In this document: piece after piece, positions 40,623-52,642 of the stretch
Layout: every line of letters begins with the position of its first letter
How positions within the stretch are numbered: the stretch's first letter is position 1
Assembly: GCA_011800805.1 (NCBI GenBank)
Contig: MPNW01000027.1
Span: forward strand, 105,383-169,382
Reading direction: 5' to 3'
Source of the DNA: Hirudo medicinalis
Taxonomy: Eukaryota > Annelida > Clitellata > Hirudinida > Hirudinidae
DNA length: 64,000 nucleotides
The notes under the pieces: generated by a model
Seen by the model: the letters and a program-made list of their open reading frames with translations, nothing else
Database searches by the model: none
What the model was told of the DNA's origin: nothing
Made by a program: the position numbers and the translations under genes

Positions 40623-41356
40623 CTTGTTTAGCAAGTACCGTTTAATCTAATGGATGTATTATCTTCGTATTTCCAAGTTGTTGACATTTTTTGTTATAGT
40701 TATTGTTGTTATCGTTATTAAATAGTTATTTTTATTGAATACTTTCTCCCAAAACTTTGTTCTAAAATTTGAACGTGGTTATTGACAGACTTTTTCTAGA
40801 ATTTCTGATTCGACCTTTCTTATTGAATTATAATAAATATTAATGATTTTATTCGTTAAAATGAGTTCGCAGTTTTAACGTCCGTTTCTGGACGTCAATA
40901 GTCAATAGTCAATCAGGCAAAACCTGAAAGAACTAATGTTTCTTCAAACCTCAATTTAATAACTAACTTTCTTTTATATTATCATTGATTTTAATATTCT
41001 ATTATTTACGCAATTTATTTAAATGCTTTGTAATTGTAATTATAATTTGTGATTTCCAGACACTTCGAGTGCAAATCTATGCAACTTGTTGAAGCAACTA
41101 TCGCTATTATTTTGTCATCAATAATTGAATTGATTAATTAATGCCAGAAATTGTTAAAATTATTTTCCTAATATTACTATTATAAATATTTGACTGCACA
41201 ATTCTTAATTTGTCTAAACAACAAATCACGAACAAGAACTTGGTTTCTTTGTCATTTACTGACATTTCTCTGAGAACTTAGTAATAGCGTTTGCTGATTG
41301 CTTATGACTTTCGAATGTGATACTCCTTCCACGAACTGTTACCAATCAGCTTTGAA

Positions 41357-41509
41357 TCATTCAAGCCAGTTTGGAACAAACAGTGGATCCACATAGCCTA
41401 ACAACTGCTTCAAATTTCGAAGGCGTGAAAGACTCTGGCGGATAATTTTAAGAAGGATTTGGAAATTATCGGAGTGAGCTTCAAATCCAATCTCCAGGGC
41501 ATCAAATAC
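41357..41509 (-). CDS. Orphan terminal exon, 50 residues
   Basis: An acceptor (ATTTCAG) is followed by 50 sense codons and a TGA. The protein reads FDALEIGFEAHSDNFQILL near its start and ends YVDPLFVPNWLE, an amphipathic helical stretch followed by a short loop, quite unlike the AT-rich surroundings in composition. I do not recognise the family. No upstream exon in the same frame was found before the SPT2 gene. It could be the last exon of a gene whose other exons lie further right or are divergent, or a relic. Confidence 0.4.
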   Translation of the reverse strand, partial: VFDALEIGFEAHSDNFQILLKIIRQSLSRLRNLKQLLGYVDPLFVPNWLE

Positions 41510-42351
41510 CTGAAATACGTAATTATTATGTCACAATAAAAAGATTATAGTTTGCACTTTGTCGCCTCAGAAACAGAAACACCCAGGTTCTGAGGCCGGA
41601 TTGGTTTGTGAATGCTAATTATTTCCAGCACAAGATTAGATTAGGCTTCTTAAGCCCTTTTAGCTTTATAGACATTCATCAGATAACGACTCAACGTTTC
41701 TCAACTTTTCAAAATTTACCCAAGATTTAGGTAACGACTGACATCCTTTATTTTCTTTGTCTCAAAGCGCTGCCAACATTAAGAATTAAATGTGATTTCG
41801 TGATTTCTTACTGCCTTCTCGGGAATACTCGCTTTAAAGCGCTCCTCATTACATAGCTTTATACTGCCTATAAAGGGCCATATAAATTAACTATTGTATT
41901 ATTGTGCTAAATTAACCCGACAAACGTTTGAAGAGTTTATATTTTCAAACCAGCACATGCGCATAAACATGTCGAAACTAAATGAGCTCTTTGAACAAAA
42001 TGACCCACAAAAGAAAAACGAAACGATTACTGATTTGATAAGACCCAATAAGAGAGTTGTAGAAACATGATCACATTAACTGAACCGATTATTATGATGT
42101 GATCACCCAAACAGCCTATTACAGCACAATAAATATCAACTTACAGCTAAAAATCAAGGCAGCCACCACAAAACCATCTTAAAAAAGCCAACAAATTATG
42201 AATTTCTCATCAGCATAAATAATGCAACAAATATGTGGGACTACTCATGATCTGCTCAGAAAGGACTTCGAACAAAAACTTGAGTATTTTTATCACAATC
42301 AACAGCTAAATTACAATTGCATCCATAATTAATACATTCTCACTGGAATCT
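41510..42351. other. Gene-free interval left of SPT2 stop
   Basis: Contains a short SINE-tail motif (gccatataaattaactattg, near 41879) and the likely SPT2 3' UTR. Nothing else is seen. Confidence 0.4.
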
Positions 42352-44720
42352 TCATATTTTGCCCATCTTTTTCAACTTTTTCCTCATCAATTCTTCTTGC
42401 TCCATCCTCATGTCCTCCAAATCTTCCTTTATTCCAATCTTTAAGCTTCTTTTTTCTTCTTTCTCGATTTGACCATGGCTGCTCTCCATGTGTGCCAAAT
42501 CGTCGTCGTCCTCTTCGGCATACCTGAAAATTGTTTTAAATTGTTCTTATTTTTAGCGAAATACCAAATAATTCAACTATTCAAATAACTTGTAAAGTCT
42601 GAATTCAAACACTTACTTGGATTTATCATATTTGAAGATATTCTTTATTTCAGTCGAGTAGTCAAGATCTTCTCCGGAGTCATCAATGAAGTCAGACATG
42701 TCATCTTCTTCTTCATCATAATAATCATCATCTCCATAATCATTGTAGTTTTTCCTCTTTGTATCAAGTTCTTTTTGTTTGTGAACTACAAGCAGAAGTT
42801 AATTATAAAAAATACAAATGAAATACAATAGTTACAACAGCGTCTGTGAAGTTAGATTTAAGATGAAATTATAAAACATACCAGACTTCTGAGATTTTGG
42901 TATCAAAGCACTCATGGCTCTGTCCCAACCACTGGCTGGTTGCTTGGCTTCAGGAGGCCTTGAAGGATTTGAAGTCGCGGGTCTGCTGGCAGACGAAGGT
43001 CCGGGCATCGGCCGCTTCTGAAGATTCTTGGTGACTTTGTTTGATTGAGGGGATTGTTTAGCTTCAAGCCTTTGAAGATATTCCAAAAGATCTTTCCTCA
43101 TGGATTCAGAGGCAGAACCAAGACTCTTAGCAATTGTTTCCATGACCTTTTGATCATTTGGTGCAAGCTTCTTATCACCATTTGGTGCAGTGCTCTTGAT
43201 GCCAGGCCTTCCACTTGCAGGTCTTGTATCTGTTGAAGGTTTTTTAAAAGTTTGTTGCTGCTGTTTGGATAAAGTGCTGCCATTTCTTGATGCTATAGAA
43301 GCTTGAGACATTTTGCTAGTAACAACACCATTTGTTGGTTTGTTGGATATGCTTGGGACCTTATTTGCATTCAGCACTGGCTTCTTGAAGGCATTGCTAT
43401 TCTGGGCAGGAACTGAACTTTTTTGGTGAGAGTTGTTACTTTTAAATGAACTGATGCCAACCACATTTGGCTTCAATTGGTTGGATTTATTTGAAATACT
43501 TGAAGATGATGTGAGAGGGGGCCTAGAATTGATTTCTGAAGCATTTTGCTGATTTGTCGGCCTCTCCTTTTTGTCGTCTTTTTCGTCTTTCTTCTTGGTA
43601 CTCAGGAGGTCGACAGATAAGATTTCCCTCACCTTTTCATCAGACGGTTGTTCTTTATAATTTTTCTCAGCTACTTTCAGCAACTCATCAAACTTCATTG
43701 GAGGAGGACGTGGAGCTGAACACATGTGGTTGTCTTTTCTAGGTATTTTGAAGCTGCTTGCAGGCTTGTTGGCACCTAGTTTAATTTTCTTTGCATCAGG
43801 TTGACTGTTAATTATTGTATTTGGTCGTTTTACTCCCGCTGAAGACTGCTTGTTGTCTTTATTGAGAATGTTCATGACACGTTTTAATGTCTCTTTTTTT
43901 TCACTTTCTGCTTTTTCTGCCTCCCTTTGTTTTTCTCTCTCCATTCTAACTCTAGCCTCTTTTGCTTGTACAACAGATCGCCTTGCTTCCTCCTTCTCCT
44001 TTAGATGCTGTTTTCGCAAATTGGAAATCTCCATCACATCCAAAATGGCCTTGTCAGGCAGCAGTGCCACTCTTTTTTTCTTTTTAAAAAGGTTGTTGAT
44101 ATCCAAATCCTCAGAGGAAAGTAAACTTGAACCTGTATTGTCTGCACTGGTATCATAGCATTTATTGTTCTCTTGTCCTTTCTTAGAATTTGCTGCAAGT
44201 AACAAAAATGTCTTAATTAGAAATTTTTTTGAATTTGGCAAAACAGTTATCTAGCGTATGACATCAGCTAGATTATTACATACATACCAGACAAGTCCAA
44301 GTTCTTCAAGAAAGCTCGCACTCCAGGACTGTTGATTCCCTTCGTGGACTTCTCTTCTTTTTTTGGAGGTCCGAGATCTTTCAATAAAACAGAAGATGGA
44401 GGTAATTTCTGAAAATGATGTCAACATCGTGAGAAATATAAAATGAGAATATAAAATTATATATGCAAAAATGGTTATGAGTGGCAGTGTCATATGTTTT
44501 GTGTCTGGCATGATAAAAGCTGAGAATAACTTTAATATCCCCTAAAATAAATTAATAAAAATGAAGAGCATATTGAAACCTTTGTAACTCAATAAAGATT
44601 AAGCTAGATCTCATTGTTTAAGATTAGTAAATACTAATAGAAAATACATAAATATATAAATACCTCTTTAACAGCTTGTTGTTTAGCACTTGCCACTTTT
44701 AAAACCTGCTTGTAGTCCAT
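42352..44720 (-). CDS. SPTY2D1: SPT2 histone chaperone homologue, 609 residues
   Basis: Exons (minus): 44720-44664, 44408-44288, 44192-42882, 42785-42617, 42523-42352; 1,830 nt in frame. SPT2 binds DNA and the H3-H4 tetramer and guards nucleosomes during transcription in the nucleus. The N-terminus MDYKQVLKVASAKQQAVKE and the block SPGVRAFLKNL match the family's N-terminal region. The middle 400 residues are Lys/Ser/Pro-rich and disordered, with a charged coiled-coil stretch (KEARVRMEREKQREAEKAE). The C-terminal SPT2 domain is complete: DDMSDFIDDSGEDLDYSTEI, IFKYDKSKY, then the helical EKEEKRSLKIGIKEDLEDM tail with the final basic RKKLKKM. The start is the first ATG of the first exon. Confidence 0.92.
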
Positions 44721-46015
44721 TTTTGACAGTTTGCGGAACAAGTAAACGCAACTTCGCTTATTCTTTAGGATTTACGGCAAATTACTAGCGGTGCTACCAA
44801 AACATTCCGGAGTCTTCTTTTAAACAAATGGCTGATAATGTGGCAATTATTCCAACATTTTCATTAAAAAAATTATGATTAATGAAAATATATCCTTTAT
44901 CATTCACTTTCAATAAAAAAACTACTAATCGCAACTAATAAAACACTTTATAATTTTATTAAGGTATATGTAAAAACCACGTTTTGTTTTAGTTTTTTTT
45001 AGTATCCATATTTACACCGGTCTCTCTGGAATTTGTCTGCTTGGATTAGCATCCCTAAGCTAAGAGAACTTCTTTTTAAGTTTCCTGATTTCGAAAAGTC
45101 TCTTGCTGAGGTAAAAAGTCTTCCCTTCCCGTTGGAGTAGTGGAAGCAAATAGTGTATATGCAAATATATATAAATAACGAGATTATTGGTTATTCAACG
45201 GACGTTAATGCACTCCCAATCCCCCAACCACCACGAAATTATTTGGACGGAGTGCGTCTACCTACTCAAATTCAAAGCCGTTCCCGGTTGTACTGCAATA
45301 CCGAGTCACCTTATGGCTGAGGAAAAATTCAGGACGCTGGACACTGAATTATTCGTGAGCTTGAAGCTCACAAGGGCGTGGTCACCATTTAAAAGTTAAA
45401 AGCTTACAAATGTAAATTTGCTTTTTTTTTTAAATTAATTATATGGTTACATCATACACGCATTCTTTTTATTTCAGAGTTAAAAAAAAAATTTTGCTTC
45501 AAAGTACATTTGATTTTCGCGCGTTTGGTTATTGCAATGCTGTAGCTCTCATTTATATCAATTATAACTTCAAACATGGCTGCATGGACGCGCTGCTGGA
45601 AAGAACTCAAAGGCGACTTTCTTGGATATGTTGACGATAGTAATGGGAATTGCTGATTCCTTATGTGAGAAAGTTCTCCATGATTATATGAGATCAAATA
45701 GGTTTGTGCACTCACATGCTACGAGAGGTATGTTTGATTTAATGACGCTTGGATGTCTTTATGTGAACTTATTATCATTGTACTTTTAAGGATGATGATA
45801 TGGAAAAGAAAAAGACACACGCACATATATATATCCATGGATATGGACGGTGAAAAAGATGAGTATGAGATTGTTCCAATTGTTAAAGTTGGCATCAAAA
45901 TCTTGGACTTGGAAGGTTTCACCGCCTACGCGCCTTTCTGTTGTGTGAAATAAATAAAATAAAATAAATAAAAAAGTCATAACCTATATATGACCACTCA
46001 CATCAACAAAACTAT
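44721..46015. other. Gene-free interval upstream of SPT2
   Basis: Holds the SPT2 promoter at its left edge. Between 45180 and 45950 there are short frames (e.g. 45753-45953 +, ending KVGIKILDLEGFTAYAPF) that look partly protein-like but are broken by stops, with no recognisable domain. Probably decayed repeat sequence. Confidence 0.35.
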
Positions 46016-47120
46016 AGTTTATATCGTATGCATTTTATGTCGGCAACATTCGACGTGGTGGACCACGACATTCTCATCGCCACATTGGACAAAACATTTG
46101 CAGTTCATTCAAATATCGCTCCAGCGGCATGCTTCTCTGGAAGAAATCAAACAACACTGTCATCGTGGTCAAGCAACGTTGTACAACGCATCCGATCTGG
46201 TTTTCCATAGGGTTGGGTCCTTGGACCTATTCTTTTCTCCTTGTATGTTGCAGATATTGGGGACATCATATGACCTTTCCAGTCATCAGTATGCAGACGA
46301 TATTCAGCTACATTGGCTCCCTCCCCCTTCAACTGGCAGGAGTAACCATCACTCCATCGCAAACAATCAGAAATTTGAGAGCTTATCTCGACTCATTGTT
46401 GATGATGAGTGATGATCGCCGCTAGCTGCTATGCCAAGCTTCGCGTCCTCAGGGATGTAAAACCATTTGTCCCACGTGAAAAGTTCATTTGTCTTATTGT
46501 TCAGGTTATCTTCACAAGGCTTTACTACAGCAACTCGATTCTGATCAATGCCAGTTGTCAGGTTCTCAACACCTGTCAAGCAGTCATGAACACGACTGCG
46601 AGGCTTATTTACGGAGGAAAATCTTCAGACCACGTCACTTCCTTTCTTCAAAACTTGCACTGGCTGAAAATTCCTGTTGGAATCCCTTTCAAAATTTTGC
46701 TCCTAGCTTATAAGGCTGCCATAGGCAATGCTCCTCAGCAACTGACTGACACTTTGACAAGTTCTTCTACCATTCCTGACAGAGCCTCTCTACGATCATC
46801 AGGCAACAGGACCCTTGTTGTCCCCAGGTCCCGATCTGTGAGGCATGGAGATCGGTCGTTCCATGTCAGGACATGGAATGCTCTTTCTCCCAACATCCAT
46901 TTGACACAACCAACAACCAATAGAACAATTCAAATCCAAAATAAAAACTTACTTATTTCGCGGGTCTTTCTGATTGATTTATAGGTTTTTATAAGTTATG
47001 TTTTAATTTTGTATTTCATATATTTTCTCTAAGTTTCATTACTACTTCAATAGCGATCGTATGTTATAGTGCCAATGCATCCCATTGTGATAGGTGCGCT
47101 CTTATAATTAAAACTAAATG
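46016..47120 (+). mobile_element. LINE fragment: broken reverse transcriptase and intact-looking C-terminus
   Basis: From 46028 the + strand shows RT motifs in shifting frames: SATFDVVDHDILIATL (the region with the first catalytic Asp) and, in another frame, a relic of the GVLGP..F..YVAD block. The frame from 46409 to 46984 reads through the thumb and C-terminal part: RLYYSNSILINAS, TARLIYGGKSSDHVT, LHWLKIPVGIPFKILL, and the LVVPRSRSVRHGDRSFHV signature. This order fits CR1/L2/Jockey-group LINEs. A short 3' tail with a gtgcgctcttataatt motif follows to about 47120. It is truncated and inactive. Confidence 0.82.
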
Positions 47121-48159
47121 TACTTGATCCTTGAGACTCGCAGCATTGCCGACTCTCAATAGATATCCAGAGGTTTCTTATAACAGCCCTGGTTCTCTCA
47201 AAAATTGTCTACGGCAACTTAAATTTGATTGGTTTTCTTCCTGTCGCCCCGAGCATTTTCAGTCTCATCAACACAGCTGCAAATATAATTTACAAAAGAA
47301 AACATGACCATGACATTCCACTTCTTTAAAGATTCAATTGGCAACGCACCTGGCAAAGAATAGACTACAAGATATTTACATTAAAGTTTAATTTAATAGT
47401 TTAATTTAATTTTTATTTACTAAAGTTTTTTAGGTCGTGATGGGCACATCCCCTAAAGACGGGGGCTCGGTTCAGTCGCCAGCGTCCTTCGTTAAATTGT
47501 CGTGCGACTTCCACCTGGACGCTCGACGTTGAATGGTAGGTCCATCGACGTTGTTGGCGCGCAATTCTGGAGCAGACTGTTCCTTTCAATAACCAAAAAT
47601 GGTCCAGTCGGGTTTCATACGGCCTTAAAAACTTCACTTCAAGCAAAACTATCCTAAGTCTTGAAGTTATGTTGAAGTTCCGTTGGAACATATGCCAATA
47701 AAATCACATTCGAAATTACTATCATTATAATTTATTAACATTCATTTCACAATGTGAGCATTAGGGTGGCCCTTACATGATGGAAACAATTTTTTGTGAA
47801 AATATTAGGTCTGATCCTCTCAAATGGTTCCATTTCATAAAAAAAATATTGTGCAAAGTTTAAAAATATTAATATTTCGAGGTCGCTCAACGCCGTTAAA
47901 GTTTTCTCGTACGAGAATATGCTGTCCGTGACCAAAGTCGATTCACAATCGTCGCAGGTTTTACAAACAAAATTAATTCTAACAACTAAAAATAATTTTC
48001 ATTTATAGAAACAAACAAAATTATCTGCAATGCACATATTTATGTGTATACACCGCGACTATTTTCCCCAGGTTAATTAAGCAATTAGGTAGAACCATAA
48101 TAAGTAGCGAAAAGGATGTTATCTTGAAATTATATAAGTCAATATGAGACCTCACGTTT
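47121..48159. other. Gene-free interval
   Basis: No gene recognised. A 92-codon minus frame at 47691-47413 has no known features. Probably old repeat debris. Confidence 0.35.
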
Positions 48160-48664
48160 AATATTGTGCACCTGCAGAAAATCCAAACCTCTAAAAGGAC
48201 ATTGAAGCTCTAGAAAGAGTGCAGAGAAGAGCTACAAAAACGATATGAAGATTTAGAGACCTAGCTGCGAGGAGAGGTTAAAAAGGACAATGACTACATT
48301 AGAAAAGAGGCGGACTAGGGGGACCTCACTGAAACATACAAAATAATCACTGGCAAAGTAGATATGGATCCAGGGAAGTTTTTTGAGACAGCTAGAGGTG
48401 CAAGAACAAAGGGACACCAATACAAGATGTTTAAAAGACCAGCAGGGAGCTTTGTTAGTAGATTCTTTAGCGCTACGGTTGTTGACAGCTGGAACAAATT
48501 TAGGACACAAATATTGGAGGCCACAACGGTGGAAGAATTTAAGATTGCCTTGGAGTCTGAAGGCAATTAAATAAGAAGTTAAGGAAAAGTGGTTCCTACA
48601 AGCAGGAGATAATCCTTAAGGGCCACTATAATCTGTTAAGTTAAGTTAAGTTAAGTTAAGTTAA
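48160..48664 (+). mobile_element. CR1-type LINE 3' end with (TTAAG)n tail
   Basis: The plus strand carries the C-terminal end of a LINE RT protein in two frames: ALERVQRRATK, TTLEKRRTRGDLTETYKII, then the open frame 48364-48570 with MDPGKFFETARGARTKG and a VDSWNKFRTQILEA end. After the stop there is a short untranslated part and then five copies of TTAAG at 48636-48664. Simple-repeat 3' tails are usual for CR1/L2 elements. It is 5'-truncated and unlike the LINE at 46.0 kb in sequence. Confidence 0.75.
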
Positions 48665-49380
48665 CTCTCGTTCTGCATGATCATTATTATCTGTGAAGTT
48701 AAGATTGCCTCTGCGGCCTTGAAGTAATCCCTGCTGTTCCATGAATCAGGATCTTTGGCTAGAAATCCAACTGGCACACAAACTAGAAAACAGATTTCTG
48801 CTTCTCTTTGAGACAAAATTAGGAAGTCCCTTCTCCTGTTTCAAAGGTACTTATTCTCCTTCATTTTTTGTTAACATTTTGACGATTTCGCTCTTCGTGA
48901 TGGAATCCACTTCCGGATCGAAGAGACTGAAAAAGATCAAATCTTCTGACAAGTACCGAAGGTGACCTGAATCTTGCGCTATGATGCAGTATCAATATTC
49001 TGGCCAGGGTAAGCATGGAGTTGTTGAGGCCCTGTGACTCTTGCAATGTCATCTTAAACTGTAACCGAAAGACTCAAGCAATTATGGTATAAGTGTTATT
49101 GATTGACCCAGAAGCTCGACACTTCTTCCAATTTGTTGGCTTTCTTCCAGCGGCTGCTCTTCTCTAACACAATTTTATCTGGCAAGGTATCTTTATCAAG
49201 TTGAGATCGTCCTAGTCTTTTTTGCAATCTTATTTTTCTCATTCTGTTTCTTTTGTTGTTTGGAGCAGAACATTGTCAACTCCGAACATGAAGCCTGGTC
49301 GTCCTTTCTTTTTTATAGAATTTTGGCGATGGAATTTCATCTCGAAATCTGAAATCCTCGACTGTCAATAGTGTAGATAG
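48665..49380. other. Gene-free interval
   Basis: No gene or clear repeat recognised. Possibly the 5' part of the element whose 2A-like relic follows. Confidence 0.3.
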
Positions 49381-49560
49381 CAGCCTTTCGAATAACCACT
49401 TTCATCACTTTAACCACTTTTTTTTTTGTGGAGATATAGAAAGTAATCTAGAACCAAGCTTCCCTGATGACAATTTACTTCTTTCAATTCCATCAGCATG
49501 CTATAACGATCAATTTGTGAACGCATTGTCATTTGAAAATGCTAAGATCACTAAGCGTTT
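49381..49560 (+). mobile_element. Possible LINE 5' region with 2A-like relic
   Basis: Reads NHFFFCGDIESNLEPSFPDD. Many CR1/L2-like and sea-urchin LINE proteins open with a hydrophobic run and then GDIESNPGP, a 2A-type ribosome-skipping motif. Here Pro-Gly has become Leu-Glu, so it would not act. The flanks have stops in frame. Confidence 0.4.
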
Positions 49561-50780
49561 AATTTGATTTATTCAAAACAAGGCAACAATAGAAGAAATT
49601 TTAAAATGCGAAATGATTACGAAGTGCTAGAACAATATTTAAGTGCAATGTCAGCTGCCCAAGAGGTGCCTTCCACGAGTTATGTCACAAACTTACTAAA
49701 GAAAATTATGAATTATTTAAATAAATTACCAAAAATAAAGTACCAAAAATTCTTATTTTCTATGTGTGTAATTACATTTATATTTATTATGTTATTGAAA
49801 AGCTGCATTTTACTAAAATATTAAACATTTAGACGTGTCTTTGTTCTTTCGTTGAATTGGATTTCCTCGTGAAGCTAAAACTTCGTTGAGCGAACTCTAA
49901 ATATTGTCCAATTCTGCTCATATTTGGCCTGAATTATTTTTTTGTATATATTGGAAATCGTTTGAGGGGTCACACAATAAAATTTTAAAACTTCAAAAAT
50001 AAGGGCCACCCTAGTGAGCATGTGTACATTTTAATAACATTTTTAAGCCTGCTATTGATTTCAAAGCAGGCAGTCAAAACATTAACTAAATTTCCACTTC
50101 GTAATGCAGACTATTACTATATTGATCCGTGATATTAATATTATTTGGCAGTATACTATTATATGGCTAATATTAATATCATTAATAGAGAGGCCTCTGT
50201 CCAGCTTGTTAAAAATTGCCTTAAACTACTGTGGTTGTGTGTATAGACAACCGAATTCGGATAGTTGATGTGATTAAATGTCGTTATATATAATCGTTCT
50301 GTGACGTATGTTGCCTTGTAAACACCTTGTGATATTCAATATCACCACGCCGGAATAACACGACGTGCATAATTAGGGTAAACAGTAAATAACAGTCATC
50401 TGTTTAGAAACTATGGAAGATGTAGCCTCAGAACCACTACATGAAACAGAGCCTCATGAACAGGTTTATAGTCATTGGACGATGAAAATGTACGGTGTCG
50501 GGAATAGATTTTTAAACATCGGAGAGTGAACAAGCATATATTCCTTCATTAATGCTGTTTTGGGAAATTACTATAGTTCACTTACTCATTATGTATAGCG
50601 CCATGCGTATTGCTCTACTTCCCAAGGACAGAGCAAGCAGCAAACAAAATTAATAAAAATTGCTTATTAACGTCCGTTGCATAGCTAGATGATTTAGGAC
50701 GGTGCTCCCGCAATGAATGATGCCATTATCGCTGCATACAGGAACGCAACTCTTGACTAATTTGACGTAGTTATATTAGC
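49561..50780. other. Gene-free interval
   Basis: Contains a short AT-rich frame (49564-49824, +) with a hydrophobic C-terminus but no recognisable domain. At about 50585 a tatagcgccatgcgtattg piece resembles the SINE body. Nothing else is supported. Confidence 0.3.
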
Positions 50781-52505
50781 GGTCGTCCATTAATTATGTC
50801 ATCAAGTTTAAGGTAATTTTTGACCCCCTCCCTTCTCCTTGTCAACAACTATTAAAACAAAATTATGTCAAAAAATTGACAAACCCCAATTTTTTTTTTG
50901 CTTTACAATTTTTAAATAGCATCTCGTAACGCTTTAAATCTGACTAATTTACATTGAAAATAAAGAAAATAATTGTTACAGTGAACATTATTGTCAAATA
51001 TTTTTGTCAGCTTCTATCATTTTCCAGAGGGGAGAATCAAAAGTTTCTATATCGCAACAACAGGCTTAGTATCCGATTCATCATTTCCATCATTGAACAT
51101 ATAAACTATATAATCTTCATTTAACCATTCAGCATATAAAATATAAAAAATTTCTAATAATATAATAAATATAGTATAATAAATGCCATCAGCTCTTCTG
51201 TCGTTTTGGCAGCCAAAAGTCAGGGGGAGGCATTGGAATTAAGGTGCCCCCAAAATTCATCCCTAAATTGTCCGACCTGTGAATTAGGATGGCTTCCAAA
51301 ATACTCATGAGGTAAAATTAGGCCTGACAGTTCTCGACTCAAGAGAGCCATCCGTGGTTCTACTCGATTAAATGCACAACTAACAGGTGCGTTTGTTGAT
51401 GCTCAATGCATCGAGGTTGTGCTTAGGAAATGATGAATTGCCACATCATTTGGTATCTTGAATTTTCATCCGGCCCACCATCCAGCAATAATAAGAACAG
51501 GTTTTACCTGCTTTCATGCGTTTTTACCAAATAAGGTCGAATTCTTCCACTTCAAGTCGCCTTTCATTACATTTTGCCGGATGTGTATGACGCAGTCCAT
51601 GAGCAAAGATTTACGACTTTAACTGAGTAGCATAACGCCTACCTTCAGTTCAGTTCACTCATTTATTCCATAGCAGTCCTTTAAGCAGACCAACTTCTTC
51701 ATACTGTCAGGAGTTAGAGATGCAAGCAGTTTATTCACAATATGTGAATATTGAATATGCTGAACAGTCTCTCACATGGTAGATTGTGCCTGGTATACAT
51801 GATACCGTACGAACAAAAGATGCCAAATTTGGAAGACGACAGGCATTAACTTTCCACCAAAGCAGAGAATCTTGTGACTCCTGGATTTTTTGGGTCTTCT
51901 CGGTACTTCTGCAATTCGCTGTCAACAATGACACCTGCGGTCAGATTCTGATTCATTACAAGTCAGAATCAGTTGTGGTTTCTTTTGCGGCGTCTCTGTC
52001 TCTGCACTTTGACTGTTATCCTCCCCATTTTGTTCATCTGCATCAATCTGTTTCTTACAATTCTGTTCAATTGCACAACATCCTCATGCGGCCCTCAGAG
52101 CAATTTGGGTTTGAGACCCCTGCTCTAGACCATCTTTTTGAATAAACGATGGAATGAGTTTTTGCCTTGCTGCTACAACCCAGTCGTGATCTGGAAACAC
52201 AACATGGTATTCAACAGGGTGTACATCATCTGCTGATATCAGCCCAGTATTCAAAAAAATGGGCGCCGACACCCGAAAGCAAAGACAGTTGATAAAAAGC
52301 TAGTAAATACAAGTTTTATAGTTTGTAACTGTTTATAAAACTACTAACAACTACTAACAGTAATTTTAGAAATCCATTTGTTACAATTTAGATTTTTATC
52401 ATAGAAAATAACACACTGTTTACGTCAAATACTCTTAAACACTCCCCTCCCCTTGTCAAGAATTATCAAACTTTTTCAAACCCTAATTAATGGATGGCCC
52501 CTCAT
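50781..52505. mobile_element. DNA transposon remnant with inverted ends
   Basis: The left end GGTCGTCCATTAATTATG at 50781 is matched in inverse by the right end, which reads inward GGCCATCCATTAATTAGG from about 52500. C-rich patches with CTTGTCAA follow at both sides. Inside is a decayed hAT-type transposase end (51731-51934, minus). A hAT-style terminus reading CAGGGGTCTCAAACCCAAAT (minus) lies at about 52105-52124, so two elements may be nested. Confidence 0.5.
51731..51934 (-). pseudogene. hAT transposase C-terminal (dimerisation) relic
   Basis: Reads SQDSLLWWKVNACRLPNLAS, then CIPGT, which is the hAT C-terminal pattern DPLxWWK.N..RFP.LA..AR..L.IP.T. A frameshifted CERLFSI follows where hAT proteins have the SERVFS motif. 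Stops upstream make it dead. Confidence 0.6.
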
Positions 52506-52642
52506 GGAAAATATTGGATGTGCTTTACAAATAAGCTCATAACTTGGAAATATAAATAAAAAATAGTGGAAAAGGGTGAATTAGGAATTTTGGAAATCAC
52601 GTCTCTTCAAAACAAAAATAATACAAATTCAACGAACCAATT

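Larger units (their letters stand above)
36569..41356. other. 4.8-kb interval upstream of the NACHT gene
   Basis: Contains the likely promoter of the NACHT/WD40 gene at its left end, then a SINE copy, a small signal-peptide-like ORF, a hAT-like MITE, and AT- and trinucleotide-rich tracts. The rest, including 37814-39239 and 39993-41356, shows no gene. A short tagcgccataagctctg piece near 38310 resembles the SINE body. Confidence 0.45.

Noticed and set aside
45590..45720. OTU-like reading (DSNGNC) near a short frame
   Set aside because: The match covers six residues, is followed by a stop, and no catalytic His region follows.
47413..47691. 92-codon minus-strand frame
   Set aside because: No recognisable motif, no splice structure, and it lies in repeat debris.
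48636..48664. TTAAG repeats as a telomere-type sequence
   Set aside because: Too short, pentamer differs from known animal telomere repeats, and it directly follows a LINE 3' end.
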